Shown one piece after another: positions 50,819 to 55,169 of a stretch of DNA of 64,000 bases; the stretch's first letter is position 1, and each line of letters starts with the position of its first letter. The stretch is from Cyrtodaria siliqua. Its lineage: Eukaryota; Mollusca; Bivalvia; Adapedonta; Hiatellidae. The notes under the pieces were generated by a model. The model was not told the origin of the DNA. It saw only the letters and a program-made list of their open reading frames with translations, and did not search any database. The DNA lies in contig JAWPHD010001125.1 in assembly GCA_037043455.1 (NCBI GenBank), positions 124,001 through 188,000 on the forward strand, given 5' to 3'. The translations under genes and the position numbers were made by a program.

Positions 50819-52900
50819 ATATGATATTTTGCCATGATTATGTTGTTCTAAATGTATTCATATTATTGTATTTCATAATCTCCTGCATGGAGGAAATAAA
50901 GATATTGAATTGAATTGAATTGAATTGAGCCTATTGTATTTGGGGGGGAGAGAATTTCTATAGGTAACTGTAAATCGCTGTTAGAAATATATTTGCACAA
51001 GAAAATTGAGATTATTAGTTTTTTGTCAAAGGATGAGGCCCGTCCCATAAAGAGTGTATACGGTAATAATGTAGTACAAATTATAACCGTTTTGCATTTT
51101 ATGTGCACTTGTATATATGTTAAAACAACTATGTATAGATGGACTTTTTTAAAAGACCCGTGTTAACAATTAATAGTTTTTGTATTTTTAGCACAATATA
51201 CTCTATTATCAATTACTTCTCTGCCAGTTTTTAGTAAATCTCAACTGCAAGAAACTCATCGGGATTTCAAAATTCAAAAATCGTTGTCATCTGTCAGTGT
51301 TTTTGATCCCCTGAGCCGAAGGCTCAATGTGATGTTTTGGAATTACTCTTTGTCCGTCGTCCGTCCGTTGTCTGTCCGTCGTCGTCGTTATCTTATGCTT
51401 CTGACGACTTTTTCTCAGAAACCGTTTGTCGAAATTCAATCAAATCTTATATGAATTCATTAAACTGGATTTTATCGTTGCACCAACAGCTAAGGTCATT
51501 TGGCGACATTTCAGCTTTTTATTGTTGGAGGAAGACCCAGGTGCAAACCCGGGCATTTTTTCGTGCTCGGGCGCGCACCTGAGTAGAACCACCGACGTTC
51601 CGCAAGCAAGCTGGATAGCTTGATACTCATACTTAACAGTCCTGGCCCCATGGGGAATCGAACCCACAGCGGTGAGGGACATGTGATTTCAAGTCTGAGA
51701 CCACTCGACCACGGACAACCCCAAGTTTATGTGAAGCATCATTATATGTTTGTTCGAATGGTGCACCTGAGGTCATAAATGCCCCCCGCAATGGGGCTTA
51801 TCCGTTTCATTTAACAAATCTTAAAAAATCGTCTGCAAAAATACAAGATATAGAGCTATGATAGTTTGCATGTAACATCGTCTTATGGTCCTCCAACTAG
51901 TTTGTTCTAATGGTGACCCTGAGGTCAAATTTGGACCCGCCCCAGTGGTCACATATTAAACATAGACTTATAAACGGAAACACTTCAACAATATTCATCT
52001 CTAAAACTACAATAGCCATAGGTTTAATATTTTGCATTTACCTTAAGGTTATGGTCATCTACCAAGATTGTTCAAATCGGGACTCTGTGGTCAGATTTGA
52101 ACATTTCCTGTTCTGCTTCCTTTTAGTGTATTAATATTCATTCATTCATAACCTTTCCTTATTCAAAATGATTCCGTACGGAACTCTATTATGCTCCGGA
52201 TAAGATTTTTCCAAAAGGGGAGATAATTAAAAAAGTAGTGAAGCTAGAGTTATGGTTCCTATGAACTGCACTCCGTCTCATTATCCTTATCATTCACAGG
52301 AACTTTAATCAAGCATACTTTTTGAGTTATGCTCCGACAAAAAGCGCACGGACGCACGGACGCACATACAGACGGACGGAAAAAGCGGCGACTATATGCT
52401 CCCCCATAATACACAATCTAGTGGTTTTTTTAGTTACAATATATCTTATATCAAAAACTAAGGTAATAGTAAATGAAAAGAAAAAAACTGTGATGGGGCC
52501 TCAATATAATGTCTCTGTGGTAATTAGTCAGCGAGAAGTAAGAAGTTAAAAAGCATGCTATCCATGACTTTCAACGACTAAAATCAGCTGGGAAATGTGT
52601 CTTTAAAGACACATTTCCCAGCTGATTTTAGTCGTTGAAAAGTCATGGATAGACACATTTCCCAGATCATTTTAGTCGTTGAAAAGTCATGGATAGCATG
52701 CATTTTTAACACGGGTCTTTTAAAAAAATCCATCTATACATAGTTGTTTTAACATATATACAAGTGCACATAAAATGCAAAACGGTTATAATTTTTACTA
52801 CATTATTAGCGTATACACTCTTTATGGGACGGGCCTCATCCTTTGACAAGAAAATAATAATCTCAATTTTCTTGTGCAAATGTATTTCTAACAGCGACTT

Positions 52901-52955
<55 letters not shown>

Positions 52956-55054
52956 ACAATAGGCTCGAGAAATGTGTCTTTAAAGACTGTGTTACGTTGC
53001 ATACGTTTTTATACGGACGATACATATCTTTTGTGAGTACGTTGTCAAACAACCAAGCGATTTTCAATCTTTATCCTGAGTGAAAATACTTCCGCATAAA
53101 CAAACGAGTGTGTTAGAACTGCACGAGTCTGTTTATTCGGAGTATAGATATCCCGTAATGAACAGCTCATGGTAATTAAATTATGTAATTCATTTTTCTA
53201 ACATATTTTCAATACTTTATTTGCGAGTGTGTGGGTTTTTTTTAAGTACGTTTCGTTATTGACTCTGAAGAATGCCAATTAGTGTTTTAACTTTTTACAA
53301 ATTAAAGCATACATAACCAAAATCTATTGAATGCTAATTTTCCTCAGCAATTATAAGTTCCAGCAGTTGATTTGCAATCTTTGGGAAATGGATAAGATGA
53401 CTTTGACAATATGTACCGCCATTCTCTGATGTTCATCATCTGACGTCGCTTAAAGCACCGATTATTCAGTAATTAAATAAAGCATAAAGAAAATTCAAAA
53501 CATACGGCTAGTGGGAATTATTTCCCAGGACCTAACGCCTTCCCATAGGATCGGATAACCGACCTAATCACTTGCCATAGGTCTGATTGCTACCCGACGC
53601 CTTTTCGAAGGGTCTGATTGCCTAGCTAACTTCTTGTCGAAGGGTCTGATTGCCTACCTAACACTGAGCCACAGGTCTGATTGCTACAAGACGCCTTGTC
53701 ATAGGGTCTGATTGCCTAGCTAACGCATCTCCATAGGGTCTGATTGCCTAGCTAACGCCTTGTCTTAGGGTCTGAATGGCTACATAACGCCTTGTCATAG
53801 GGTCTGATTGTCTATCTATCTCTGTGCCATAGGTCTGATTGCTACAAGGCGCCTTGTCATAGGGTCTGATTACCTAGCTAACACTTTGCCATAGGTCTGA
53901 TTGCTTCCCGACGCCTTGCCATAGGGTCTGATTGCCTAGCTAACGCCTTGTCGTAGGGTCTGACTGCCAAGCTAACACTGTACCATAGGTCGGATTGCTA
54001 CAAGACGCCTTGTCATAGGGTCTGATTGCCTAACTAACGCATTGTCATAGGGTCTGATTGCCTAACTAACGCATTGTCATAGGGTCTGATTGCCTAGCTA
54101 ACGCCTTGTCGTAGGGTCTGACTGCCAAGCTAACACTGTACCATAGGTCGGATTGCTACAAGACGCCTTGCCATAGGGTCTGATTGCCTAGCTAACACTG
54201 TGCCATAGGTCTGATTGTTACCTGACCCCTTGTCATTTGGTTTCTGATTGCCGAACTAATGCAGTGCCATAGGTCTGATTGCTACCCGACGCCTCACCAT
54301 AGGGTCTCATTGCCTAACTAACGCCTACACACATGCTCTGATTGACTACGTAACGCCTTCCATATGATCTGATTGCCTACCTAATATATCTGATCATATC
54401 ACATCTGATATATAATCTGATTGCCTACCTAATATATCTGATATATCTGATCATATCACATCTGATATATGTTCTGATTGCCTACCTAACATATCTGATC
54501 ATATCACATCTGATATATGATCTGATCGCCTACCTAACATATTTGATCATATCACATCTGATATATGATCTGATTGCCTACCTAACATATCTGATCATAT
54601 CACATCTGATATATGATCTGATTGCCTACCTAATATATCTGATCATATCACATCTGATATATGATCTGATTGCCTACCTGACATATCTATCATATCACAT
54701 CTGATATATAACCTGAGTGCTCATATGATCTGATTGCTCACCTGATGCCTTGCCGTTTAGACTTGCCAATGACGATATGATACTGGAAATAATCAGGGGC
54801 AGTATGAGGCCCTTCAGCATGTTCATCAGGAGATCTCCAGGAAATCGGAGGTAAAACAGCTTTCTCTTCTGCCAGTACTCCCATCCTTCGGCCCCGTGCA
54901 TCCCTATCCCCAACCCTACAGCGATGGCCAGGGCTAGCACCATTAGAATGATGATCAAGTTGTCCAATACAATCTCCTTGATCTTTTCATTTCGAGTTTT
55001 CTGGCGCACCGGCCGTTCGCCAAGGTTCACGTTTTCCTTCAACATCGTTCAAGA
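15614..55054 (-). CDS. EAAT: Excitatory amino acid transporter gene (SLC1/EAAT family), complete coding region in nine exons
   Basis: Sodium-coupled plasma-membrane glutamate/aspartate transporter. Joining the nine exons gives 1572 nt, that is 523 residues plus TAG, close to the usual 500-570 residues of animal EAATs. Intron phases run 1,2,0,1,2,2,2,2 and every intron begins GT and ends AG. Seen in the sequence: FPGDLL before TM2, a TM3-TM4 loop with two N-glycosylation sequons (N189, N194), HP1 loop GTASSSATLP, TM7 motif NMDG (372-375), HP2 loop GAAGIPSAG, and TM8 with D446, R453 and N457. R453 matches the arginine (R447 of human EAAT3) that binds the side-chain carboxylate of acidic substrates; neutral ASCT carriers lack it, so an acidic substrate is inferred. 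No frameshift or stop is seen. The coding sequence fills under 4 percent of the locus; introns are packed with tandem repeats. Which EAAT subtype it is cannot be said. An AATAAA on the minus strand at 14856-14861 is a possible polyadenylation signal, weakly supported. Confidence 0.95.
15840..16595. repeat. ~37-bp tandem array containing the exon-9 acceptor tract (array D)
   Basis: About twenty degenerate units, plus-strand core ACCTGGAAAACAATACACAT then ATGTGGTAAATATGTAT. On the gene's strand each unit holds ATTGTTTTCCAG, identical to the acceptor directly before exon 9, but after the AG the units read GTATAC rather than exon sequence. The array begins at the splice site and runs away from it. 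Overlapping open frames on both strands here come from the units. Confidence 0.9.
17120..17430 (+). repeat. Dispersed repeat, left copy (inverted copy at 19010-19335)
   Basis: Blocks TTTGACAAAAGCACCAAACT, GGCTATGGACCCATGCCAGA, TTTTTCAAAATGGCCGCCAA and TTCAAAATGGC...CCGTTTTCAAAATGGCC. The same blocks appear inverted at 19010-19335, 1.6 kb away, in EAAT intron 8. Confidence 0.75.
17440..19000. other. Intron 8 interior, AT-rich; part shared with 61610-61900
   Basis: No gene seen. A weakly matching dispersed repeat (CATCCCGTTAGTTT, TATTGTATTTAAGTATATGC, AAGGTTTAAAGTCAAATTGA) at 18440-18690 recurs at 61660-61880 in the same orientation. Confidence 0.5.
19010..19335 (-). repeat. Dispersed repeat, right copy (inverted)
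   Basis: Inverted version of 17120-17430: GGCGGCCATTTTGAAAATGG, TGGCAGCCATTTTTCAAATT, ACGTGGGTCCATAGCC and AAGTTTGGTGCTTTTGTCA. A poly-A run (19005-19030) lies at its left edge. It stops ~45 bp from the exon-8 donor. Confidence 0.75.
19377..19511 (-). CDS. EAAT: EAAT coding exon 8 (HP2 loop)
   Basis: 135 nt, residues 404-448 plus two bases; phase 2 in and out. The acceptor is ACTGTTTTCAG/TTTGAC and the donor TTCTT/GTGAGT. It codes [20 protein letters not shown], the HP2 gate, then [16 protein letters not shown] leading into TM8, with D446 in place. The glycine-rich HP2 tip is intact. The open frame on this strand is short because introns lie on both sides. Confidence 0.93.
20930..21154. other. 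Unidentified insertion joined to 18S fragment 1
   Basis: A non-repetitive ~225-bp stretch within array E, higher in GC than its surroundings, ending directly at the 18S fragment. It contains CACCTCTCACGCCTCCTAGC and GGTTTTATTGAGTCTGTTCA. I do not recognise it as part of 18S. No open frame of note. It may have entered together with the rDNA piece. Confidence 0.5.
21155..21265 (-). pseudogene. 18S rRNA gene fragment, copy 1
   Basis: On the plus strand this reads antisense 18S rRNA: CAGGCTCCACTCCTGGTGGT, then CCGTCAATTCCTTTAAGTTT (a universally conserved site used for 18S/16S priming), CAGCTTTGCAAC, CTCCCCCCGGAACCCAAA and TTTCCCGGAGGCTGG. It is a ~110-bp piece of the small-subunit gene near the middle-3' part, with a few substitutions. 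It sits inside minisatellite array E and is not a working rRNA gene. Confidence 0.85.
21395..21515 (-). pseudogene. 18S rRNA gene fragment, copy 2 (more diverged)
   Basis: Antisense 18S again: GTCAAATTAAACCACAGGCT then CCACTCCTGGTGG, TCAGTCAATCGCTTTACGTT, TCAGCTTTGTAACCATACTCC, and AACTTTGGTTTCCTGGAGG. It keeps GTCAAATTAA on one side, which copy 1 lacks, but has more changes elsewhere. Both copies are followed by GGTAAT(A)AGGCTTAAGG and then the same minisatellite units, so one probably arose from the other, or from a common parent, by segmental duplication within the array. Confidence 0.8.
22841..25100. repeat. ~41-bp tandem array made of the exon-7 end and its donor (array A)
   Basis: About fifty units with plus-strand core CATGTCCTACCTGACTGTTA then TCACTTCACCGACACTTA, varying by small length changes (AAAG, CAG or TTTTACT at the joint). 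On the gene's strand a unit reads AAGTGTCGGTGAAGTGATAA then CAGTCAG/GTAGGACATG. Exon 7 itself ends AAGTGTTGGTGAAGTGATAA then CAGTCAG/GTAGGACATG, so each unit repeats ~28 coding bases and the 5' splice site. Larger blocks of several units are also duplicated (compare 23085-23230 with 23320-23470 and 24350-24500). The array occupies the donor half of intron 7. Confidence 0.95.
25101..25295 (-). CDS. EAAT: EAAT coding exon 7 (HP1 end, TM7 NMDG motif)
   Basis: 195 nt, residues 339-403 plus two bases; phase 2 in and out. The acceptor is TCTTCAG/TTCCGCC and the donor ACAGTCAG/GTAGGA. It codes SATLPVT of HP1, then [20 protein letters not shown], the unwound TM7 segment whose NMDG (372-375) coordinates sodium and substrate, then [20 protein letters not shown]. 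The residues after AAIFIAQ fit the family, so the exon does reach the GTAGGA donor even though the last ~28 coding bases are shared with the neighbouring repeat array. Confidence 0.92.
25296..26095. other. Intron 6: no array
   Basis: Ordinary AT-rich intron of 800 bp with no tandem repeat, between two introns that are almost wholly arrays. It serves as an internal contrast. Confidence 0.7.
26096..26329 (-). CDS. EAAT: EAAT coding exon 6 (TM5 end, TM6, HP1 start)
   Basis: 234 nt, residues 261-338 plus two bases; phase 2 in and out. The acceptor is TTCCTTCAG/GTACTCGCC and the donor GCATCTAG/GTATGT. It begins [17 protein letters not shown], continues through a hydrophobic TM6 ([21 protein letters not shown]), then TRKNPFVF and LLTAWGTAS at the tip of hairpin HP1. 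The HP1 serines are completed across the junction (GTASSS). The first ~45 bases of this exon plus its acceptor are the source-like copy of the 53-bp tandem units that start at 26330. Confidence 0.93.
   Translation of the reverse strand, partial: VLANRYHISRVHQAAGDGEPRYRVHPARLLHVDCTGRTCYSRYYRPTSCIHHFHEEKPIRFHVRHVESLAHCMGNCI
26330..30775. repeat. 53-bp tandem array made of the exon-6 acceptor and exon-6 start (array B)
   Basis: Roughly 75 imperfect 53-bp units fill intron 5, interrupted at 29164-29630. On the gene's strand each unit reads (C)TTCAG/GTAyTCGCCA followed by bases aligning with the first part of exon 6. Two unit families are seen: a gene-proximal one (26330 to ~28440) with plus-strand core GATACCAGTTGGCGAATACC, and a distal one (~28020-30775) with ATATCAACTGGCGAGTACC. 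The distal units match exon 6 over a longer stretch: their translation [12 protein letters not shown] parallels exon [12 protein letters not shown]. Since 53 is not a multiple of three and units lack stops, long frames of 53-residue period appear in all three minus-strand phases; these are not genes. One decayed unit lies near 30865-30900. Confidence 0.95.
29164..29630. other. Unique insertion interrupting the 53-bp array
   Basis: About 467 bp of non-repeat DNA between two 53-bp units; repeat phase is broken on both sides (ATCAACTGG before, TTGGCGAGTACC after). It contains an 84-codon plus-strand frame at 29137-29391 that starts in the array and matches nothing I recognise. A short inverted TTGGACC/GGTCCAA lies near the ends (29165 and 29615), too short to call terminal repeats. 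Confidence 0.5.
31062..31251 (-). CDS. EAAT: EAAT coding exon 5 (TM4c-TM5)
   Basis: 190 nt, residues 198-260 plus two bases; phase 1 in, phase 2 out. The acceptor is AGTTACAG/TCGACG and the donor ATATG/GTAAAT. It codes the family-typical [20 protein letters not shown] followed by [15 protein letters not shown] and [10 protein letters not shown], whose final Trp codon is split by the intron. An upstream AG six bases away would keep the same frame and add two residues; the one used here is nearer the usual spacing. The whole intron 5 beyond this exon is the 53-bp array. Confidence 0.92.
31556..31628 (-). CDS. EAAT: EAAT coding exon 4 (73-nt, glycosylated TM3-TM4 loop)
   Basis: 73 nt, residues 174-197 plus one base. 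The acceptor is ATCTTTATAG at 31629 and the donor ACAATAG/GTGAAT at 31556/31555. The translated piece is hydrophilic and carries two N-linked glycosylation sequons, NET at 189 and NGT at 194, as expected for the extracellular loop between TM3 and TM4 of EAATs. This loop is poorly conserved in the family, so support rests on splice sites, phase (0 in, 1 out) and the sequons rather than on residue identity. Intron 4, between this exon and exon 5, is the shortest in the gene (304 nt). Confidence 0.85.
32880..32957. repeat. (CA)n-rich microsatellite
   Basis: ACACACACAAGCACGCACGT, a CGCGCGC patch and a clean (CA)9 run. Lies in EAAT intron 3. Confidence 0.85.
33180..33310 (+). repeat. CGATTCCGGAATTGC repeat, copy 1 (inverted at 38840-39035)
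   Basis: Repeated words GCGCAAAGTAAGAAT and GATTCCGGAATTGC. The complementary arrangement (ATTCTTACTTTGCGC, GCAATTCCGGAATTGTCC) lies at 38840-39035, 5.7 kb away in the same intron. They could be two inverted insertions of one short element, or the ends of a longer one. Confidence 0.6.
34255..34737. mobile_element. MITE-like element with ~45-bp imperfect terminal inverted repeats
   Basis: The left end GGGGTATGAAATAAACCGTA then ATTTCGGTTTAAAA pairs with the right end TTTTAAACCGAAATTAAGGT then TTTATTTCATACC. About 480 bp long, AT-rich inside, no coding capacity. Confidence 0.6.
34963..35225. repeat. Compound tetranucleotide microsatellite (TTCG, TCCA, ATTC)
   Basis: (TTCG)4, then (ATCC)7, then long (ATTC)n broken three times by AATTTCATTC or AATCATATAATTTTATTC, ~260 bp in all. 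The breaks are similar to each other, suggesting block duplication. Confidence 0.95.
36585..37140. repeat. ~33-bp minisatellite (GGGTATGGGGACATAATATG)
   Basis: About sixteen degenerate units, core ATAGGGTATGGGGACATAAT then ATGTAAGGATAT, in EAAT intron 3. The overlapping minus-strand frames (36601-37179) come from it. Confidence 0.9.
38100..38470 (-). repeat. Dispersed repeat, copy 2 (inverted relative to 1640-2065)
   Basis: It starts ACGCGGATCCCCGTGAGTTG and has GAATACAACCACTGCAAACA, a C-rich run (38182-38215) and ends CCCCAATTCAATTCAAAG. It matches copy 1 in inverted order, including the homopolymer tract position. It lies in EAAT intron 3. Confidence 0.75.
38840..39035 (-). repeat. CGATTCCGGAATTGC repeat, copy 2 (inverted)
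   Basis: TTCCTACTTTGCGCAC occurs twice, then ACTATTCCGGAATTG, then GAATTCTTACTTTGCGCAGA and GCAATTCCGGAATTGTCC. This is the inverse of 33180-33310. Confidence 0.6.
39285..39925 (-). mobile_element. Penelope-like element remnant (GIY-YIG endonuclease end)
   Basis: Reading the minus strand from 39925 downwards, fragments in two or three frames spell [20 protein letters not shown], then [17 protein letters not shown], then [19 protein letters not shown]. This order and spacing are typical of the GIY-YIG endonuclease at the C-terminus of Penelope-like retroelements. At 39290-39335 the plus strand has CCGGTTTTCGCCTTTACGGC then TTCATCAGAGAGTT, a stretch commonly found near such elements' ends. Frameshifts show it is dead. 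No reverse transcriptase portion was seen. Confidence 0.65.
40118..40160 (-). CDS. EAAT: EAAT coding exon 3 (43-nt small exon)
   Basis: A 43-nt exon too short to stand out as an open frame. It was located by looking for the missing segment between the LIR end of exon 2 and the glycosylated loop of exon 4. The acceptor is CCTTTTCAG at 40161 and the donor CGG/GTAAGA at 40118/40117. Joined in phase 2 it gives [15 protein letters not shown] (residues 159-173), which aligns with the conserved N-M-F-P-x-N-L-V segment that follows DLIR in EAATs. It leaves phase 0, exactly what exon 4 needs. Both the match and the phases support it strongly. Confidence 0.9.
40283..40450 (+). mobile_element. tRNA-derived SINE
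   Basis: GCGTCTCCGTGATCGAGGGG then TTAACGACG...GAGTTGGAATCCCAC has tRNA-like A-box and B-box positions ~50 bp apart, then a non-tRNA body. It ends just outside exon 3 of EAAT. Confidence 0.55.
40951..42000. repeat. ~51-59-bp tandem array next to the exon-2 donor (array F)
   Basis: Around seventeen units with core GTGGGACCGTGGTTTGGGTG then TACGTGTAGTGTTTGGTACGTTATATTGTAT. It runs up to within ~25-80 nt of the exon-2 donor, where a decayed unit can be recognised at 41930-42000. The first four units at 40970-41180 are nearly identical, suggesting recent expansion at the distal end. No exon bases are clearly included. Open frames on the plus strand (41050-41777) are repeat-derived. Confidence 0.88.
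42023..42194 (-). CDS. EAAT: EAAT coding exon 2 (TM3)
   Basis: 172 nt, residues 102-158, phase 1 in and phase 2 out. The acceptor is AATTTCAG/GTCG at 42195/42194 and the donor is TATCAG/GTCTGA at 42023/42022. It codes the family-typical [14 protein letters not shown] start of TM3 and the IQPGHKGG segment after it, ending in LFDLIR across the junction with exon 3. The donor choice is fixed by phase: the next exon needs one base to complete the Arg codon. The open frame continues 75 nt past the donor into intron, so the longer open frame is not all coding. Confidence 0.92.
42195..45179. other. Intron 1, part between exon 2 and the LINE
   Basis: No gene seen. An 18-bp TATAGTTATTCACCCGTG duplication sits 20 bp from the exon-2 acceptor (42217-42250). 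GGGAAATCGTGTGT words repeat at 43766-43840. The last few hundred bases before 45180 are probably LINE 5'UTR. Confidence 0.5.
45180..47030 (+). CDS. LINE ORF1 protein (616 aa)
   Basis: Intact open frame, 616 codons. Residues ~195-285 are rich in heptad-like hydrophobics ([20 protein letters not shown] and onwards), likely a coiled coil. A serine, threonine and proline-rich linker follows (~300-410). A compact domain at ~418-500 ([34 protein letters not shown]) resembles the C-terminal domain of ORF1 proteins in mollusc LINEs. The last ~110 residues are very rich in R, D, N and Y and probably bind RNA. No CCHC knuckles are seen. It ends 43 bp before the ORF2 start used here. Role inferred: RNA-binding chaperone of the retrotransposon particle. 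Confidence 0.75.
   Translation: MDTSYDTDETCPKQLINSKLSKIKQEMDYSRSDFGDDDTSLMYEPVELTSTQIPNSTFFLDIDTKLASLPRSLFANELLSLCKDDAGTLNMYRLHLASQARQYPECPKTRLVNRKRSGKSSKEAKLAEDCYILYAFIDGDRSREIIDVFSTVHCSDDTLNESLIPCAQQQYFTATTFQTDEQTRQQLECPDIIAILMKVQMDVSYLAQRRNEDAQLMLELKTDMAAATTKLRLINATVSSIRAKVCDDGNSKIDKLQSEICSLSSTLGVINKKVNDAKLYGSLPQPSEIRVLEPSDTTKDADKAPISSKLNVTQKADMTVLTSPPGRGKLLSTAERAKTFAQACSQPSTPSNATQKIVVPKNNTAETRTKTIPPPVTESKATAIRQTPPTDSLNRNRPTDSSFSQAAENLDSATADHGRFTAVRRKRVSTFFLGNFETDVTAGDFYDYLETKGMKITHLKLFYNTFSTSARINIPSEYDEIVLGESFWPNGIIVRRWVNRSEWTKDRDDKRRNTDGNERPRRRRTNLNDENYTQRAHEIPNDLYRRNYQDDSDYKHRSRDSYEHNPRDNRYYEDDSIDVRNDSNSETNEHNAHGYWSDKLKRDKLDQCTWPGGHDY
47074..50567 (+). CDS. LINE ORF2: endonuclease-reverse transcriptase, one frameshift
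   Basis: The first frame, 47074-49596, codes an APE-type endonuclease (N23 in CWNVRG, E50, GDFN at 167-170, SDH at 250-252) and a reverse transcriptase (FLDIKGAFD with D646; RQGG; LADD with D746-D747). The RT active site is LADD rather than the usual YADD. The protein then continues in the frame 49416-50567: the change falls near 49530-49540, where HLG homology ends in one frame and [16 protein letters not shown] starts in the other, consistent with a single-base indel. The second part carries the usual post-RT region (TALYGCELW) and a C-terminal CxxC...H...C motif (CPVCQ...HIISEC, ~50278-50335). As read, it would not make full-length protein. Confidence 0.88.
50930..51175 (+). repeat. Inverted repeat, left arm (~245 bp)
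   Basis: GCCTATTGTATTTGGGGGGG, AAATCGCTGTTAGAAATATA, GCACAAGAAAATTGAGATTA, AAGGATGAGGCCCGTCCCAT, TTTTGCATTTTATGTGCACT and AGACCCGTGTTAACA. It pairs with 52706-52970. The LINE tail ends exactly at its outer edge. Confidence 0.9.
51312..52420 (+). mobile_element. Composite dispersed repeat between the inverted arms
   Basis: It starts CTGAGCCGAAGGCTCAATGT with GTCCGTCGTCCGTCC, and continues after a SINE with CACCTGAGGTCA, GGGGCTTATCCGTTT, GGTCCTCCAACTAGTTTGTT, GACCCTGAGGTCAAATTTGG. It finishes with GCACGGACGCACGGACGCAC and GCGGCGACTATATGCTCCCC. These resemble high-copy repeats of bivalve genomes. No protein domain is visible; small frames are unsupported. Confidence 0.65.
51480..51722 (-). mobile_element. 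tRNA-derived SINE (Ser/Leu-like head), minus strand
   Basis: On the minus strand from 51722: GTTGTCCGTGGTCGAGTGGT (A box), a long variable arm, then GCTGTGGGTTCGATTCCCCA (B box), spacing as in class II tRNAs. The body follows with GAGTATCAAGCTATCCAGCT and GGGTTTGCACCTGGGTCTTC, CCAACAATAAAAAGCTGAAA. It is inserted into the composite repeat at 51312-52420. Confidence 0.8.
52553..52703. mobile_element. Near-perfect palindrome (fold-back)
   Basis: GCATGCTATCCATGACTT, TCAACGACTAAAATCAGCTG, GGAAATGTGTCTTT meets its exact complement at 52604/52605 (AAAGACACATTTCCCAGCTG and on). A second partial right arm follows (GACACATTTCCCAGATCATT to GGATAGCATGC, 52651-52702). The tip word GTGTCTTTAAAGAC also occurs just outside the right inverted arm at 52974-52987. 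Confidence 0.9.
52706..52970 (-). repeat. Inverted repeat, right arm, with a 51-base C run
   Basis: Inverted match of the left arm over its whole length (TCTATACATAGTTGTTTTAA, AAATGCAAAACGGTTATAAT, GGGACGGGCCTCATCCTTTG, CCAATACAATAGGC). Where the left arm has ~8 G, this arm has C at 52902-52952, 51 in a row. Frames of polyproline and polyglycine here are artefacts of the run. Confidence 0.9.
52990..53519. other. Intron 1 stretch without a recognised gene
   Basis: AT-rich, no repeat unit, RNA or protein recognised. Confidence 0.5.
53520..54741. repeat. ~32-bp and ~48-bp tandem array containing the exon-1 donor (array C)
   Basis: The distal part (53520-54340) has ~32-bp units with plus-strand core GTCTGATTGCCTAGCTAACG then CCTTGTCATAGG. 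The part nearest exon 1 (54340-54720) has ~48-bp units with CATATCACATCTGATATATG then ATCTGATTGCCTACCTAA. On the gene's strand the shared core is AAGGCrTyAG/GTrrGCAATCA, matching exon-1 end AAGGCATCAG/GTGAGCAATCA. The units therefore repeat ~14 coding bases and the donor, though more diverged than arrays A and B. Confidence 0.88.
54742..55054 (-). CDS. EAAT: EAAT coding exon 1 (start codon, TM1-TM2)
   Basis: The start ATG is at 55043-55045, with 9 nt of 5'UTR (55046-55054) back to an acceptor (TTATTACAG just upstream), so at least one further non-coding exon lies to the right. The exon codes residues 1-101 plus one base. A basic cytoplasmic start (residues ~10-25) precedes a hydrophobic TM1 (~28-50), then the conserved [17 protein letters not shown] of TM2. 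The donor is CATCAG/GTGAGC at 54742/54741, phase 1. Reading the open frame further runs into repeat sequence, so the frame's natural stop is not the exon end. The donor edge (about 14 coding bases plus GTGAGCAATCAG) is the parent-like copy of the minisatellite at 53520-54741. Confidence 0.93.
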
Positions 55055-55169
55055 CTGTAATAAATATTAAAATAGTTAAGTTTCATTTAATTCTACGTGT
55101 ATTAATTAATGATAAGCAGGATTTGTAAAACTCGAAAAGATTTTATATTATGCTTAGTTACGGTTTTTA

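Larger units (their letters stand above)
45180..50930 (+). mobile_element. Nearly intact two-ORF non-LTR retrotransposon (LINE)
   Basis: ORF1 (45180-47030) and ORF2 (47074-50567, one frameshift) are followed by a ~360-bp 3'UTR with a (CT)n run (50765-50818), AATAAA near 50897 and a tail of GAATT pentamers at 50905-50928. The tail marks the 3' end and gives the plus orientation. The 5' end is not fixed; it lies upstream of 45180, possibly near 44880. The element sits in intron 1 of EAAT, antisense to it. ORF2 has an APE-type endonuclease and a reverse transcriptase but no RNase H that I can see, which fits the Jockey/CR1 side of LINEs; the clade is not settled. Near-complete frames suggest a young insertion. 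Confidence 0.9.

Noticed and set aside
52706..53036. Polyglycine and polyproline frames
   Set aside because: Translation of the C run.
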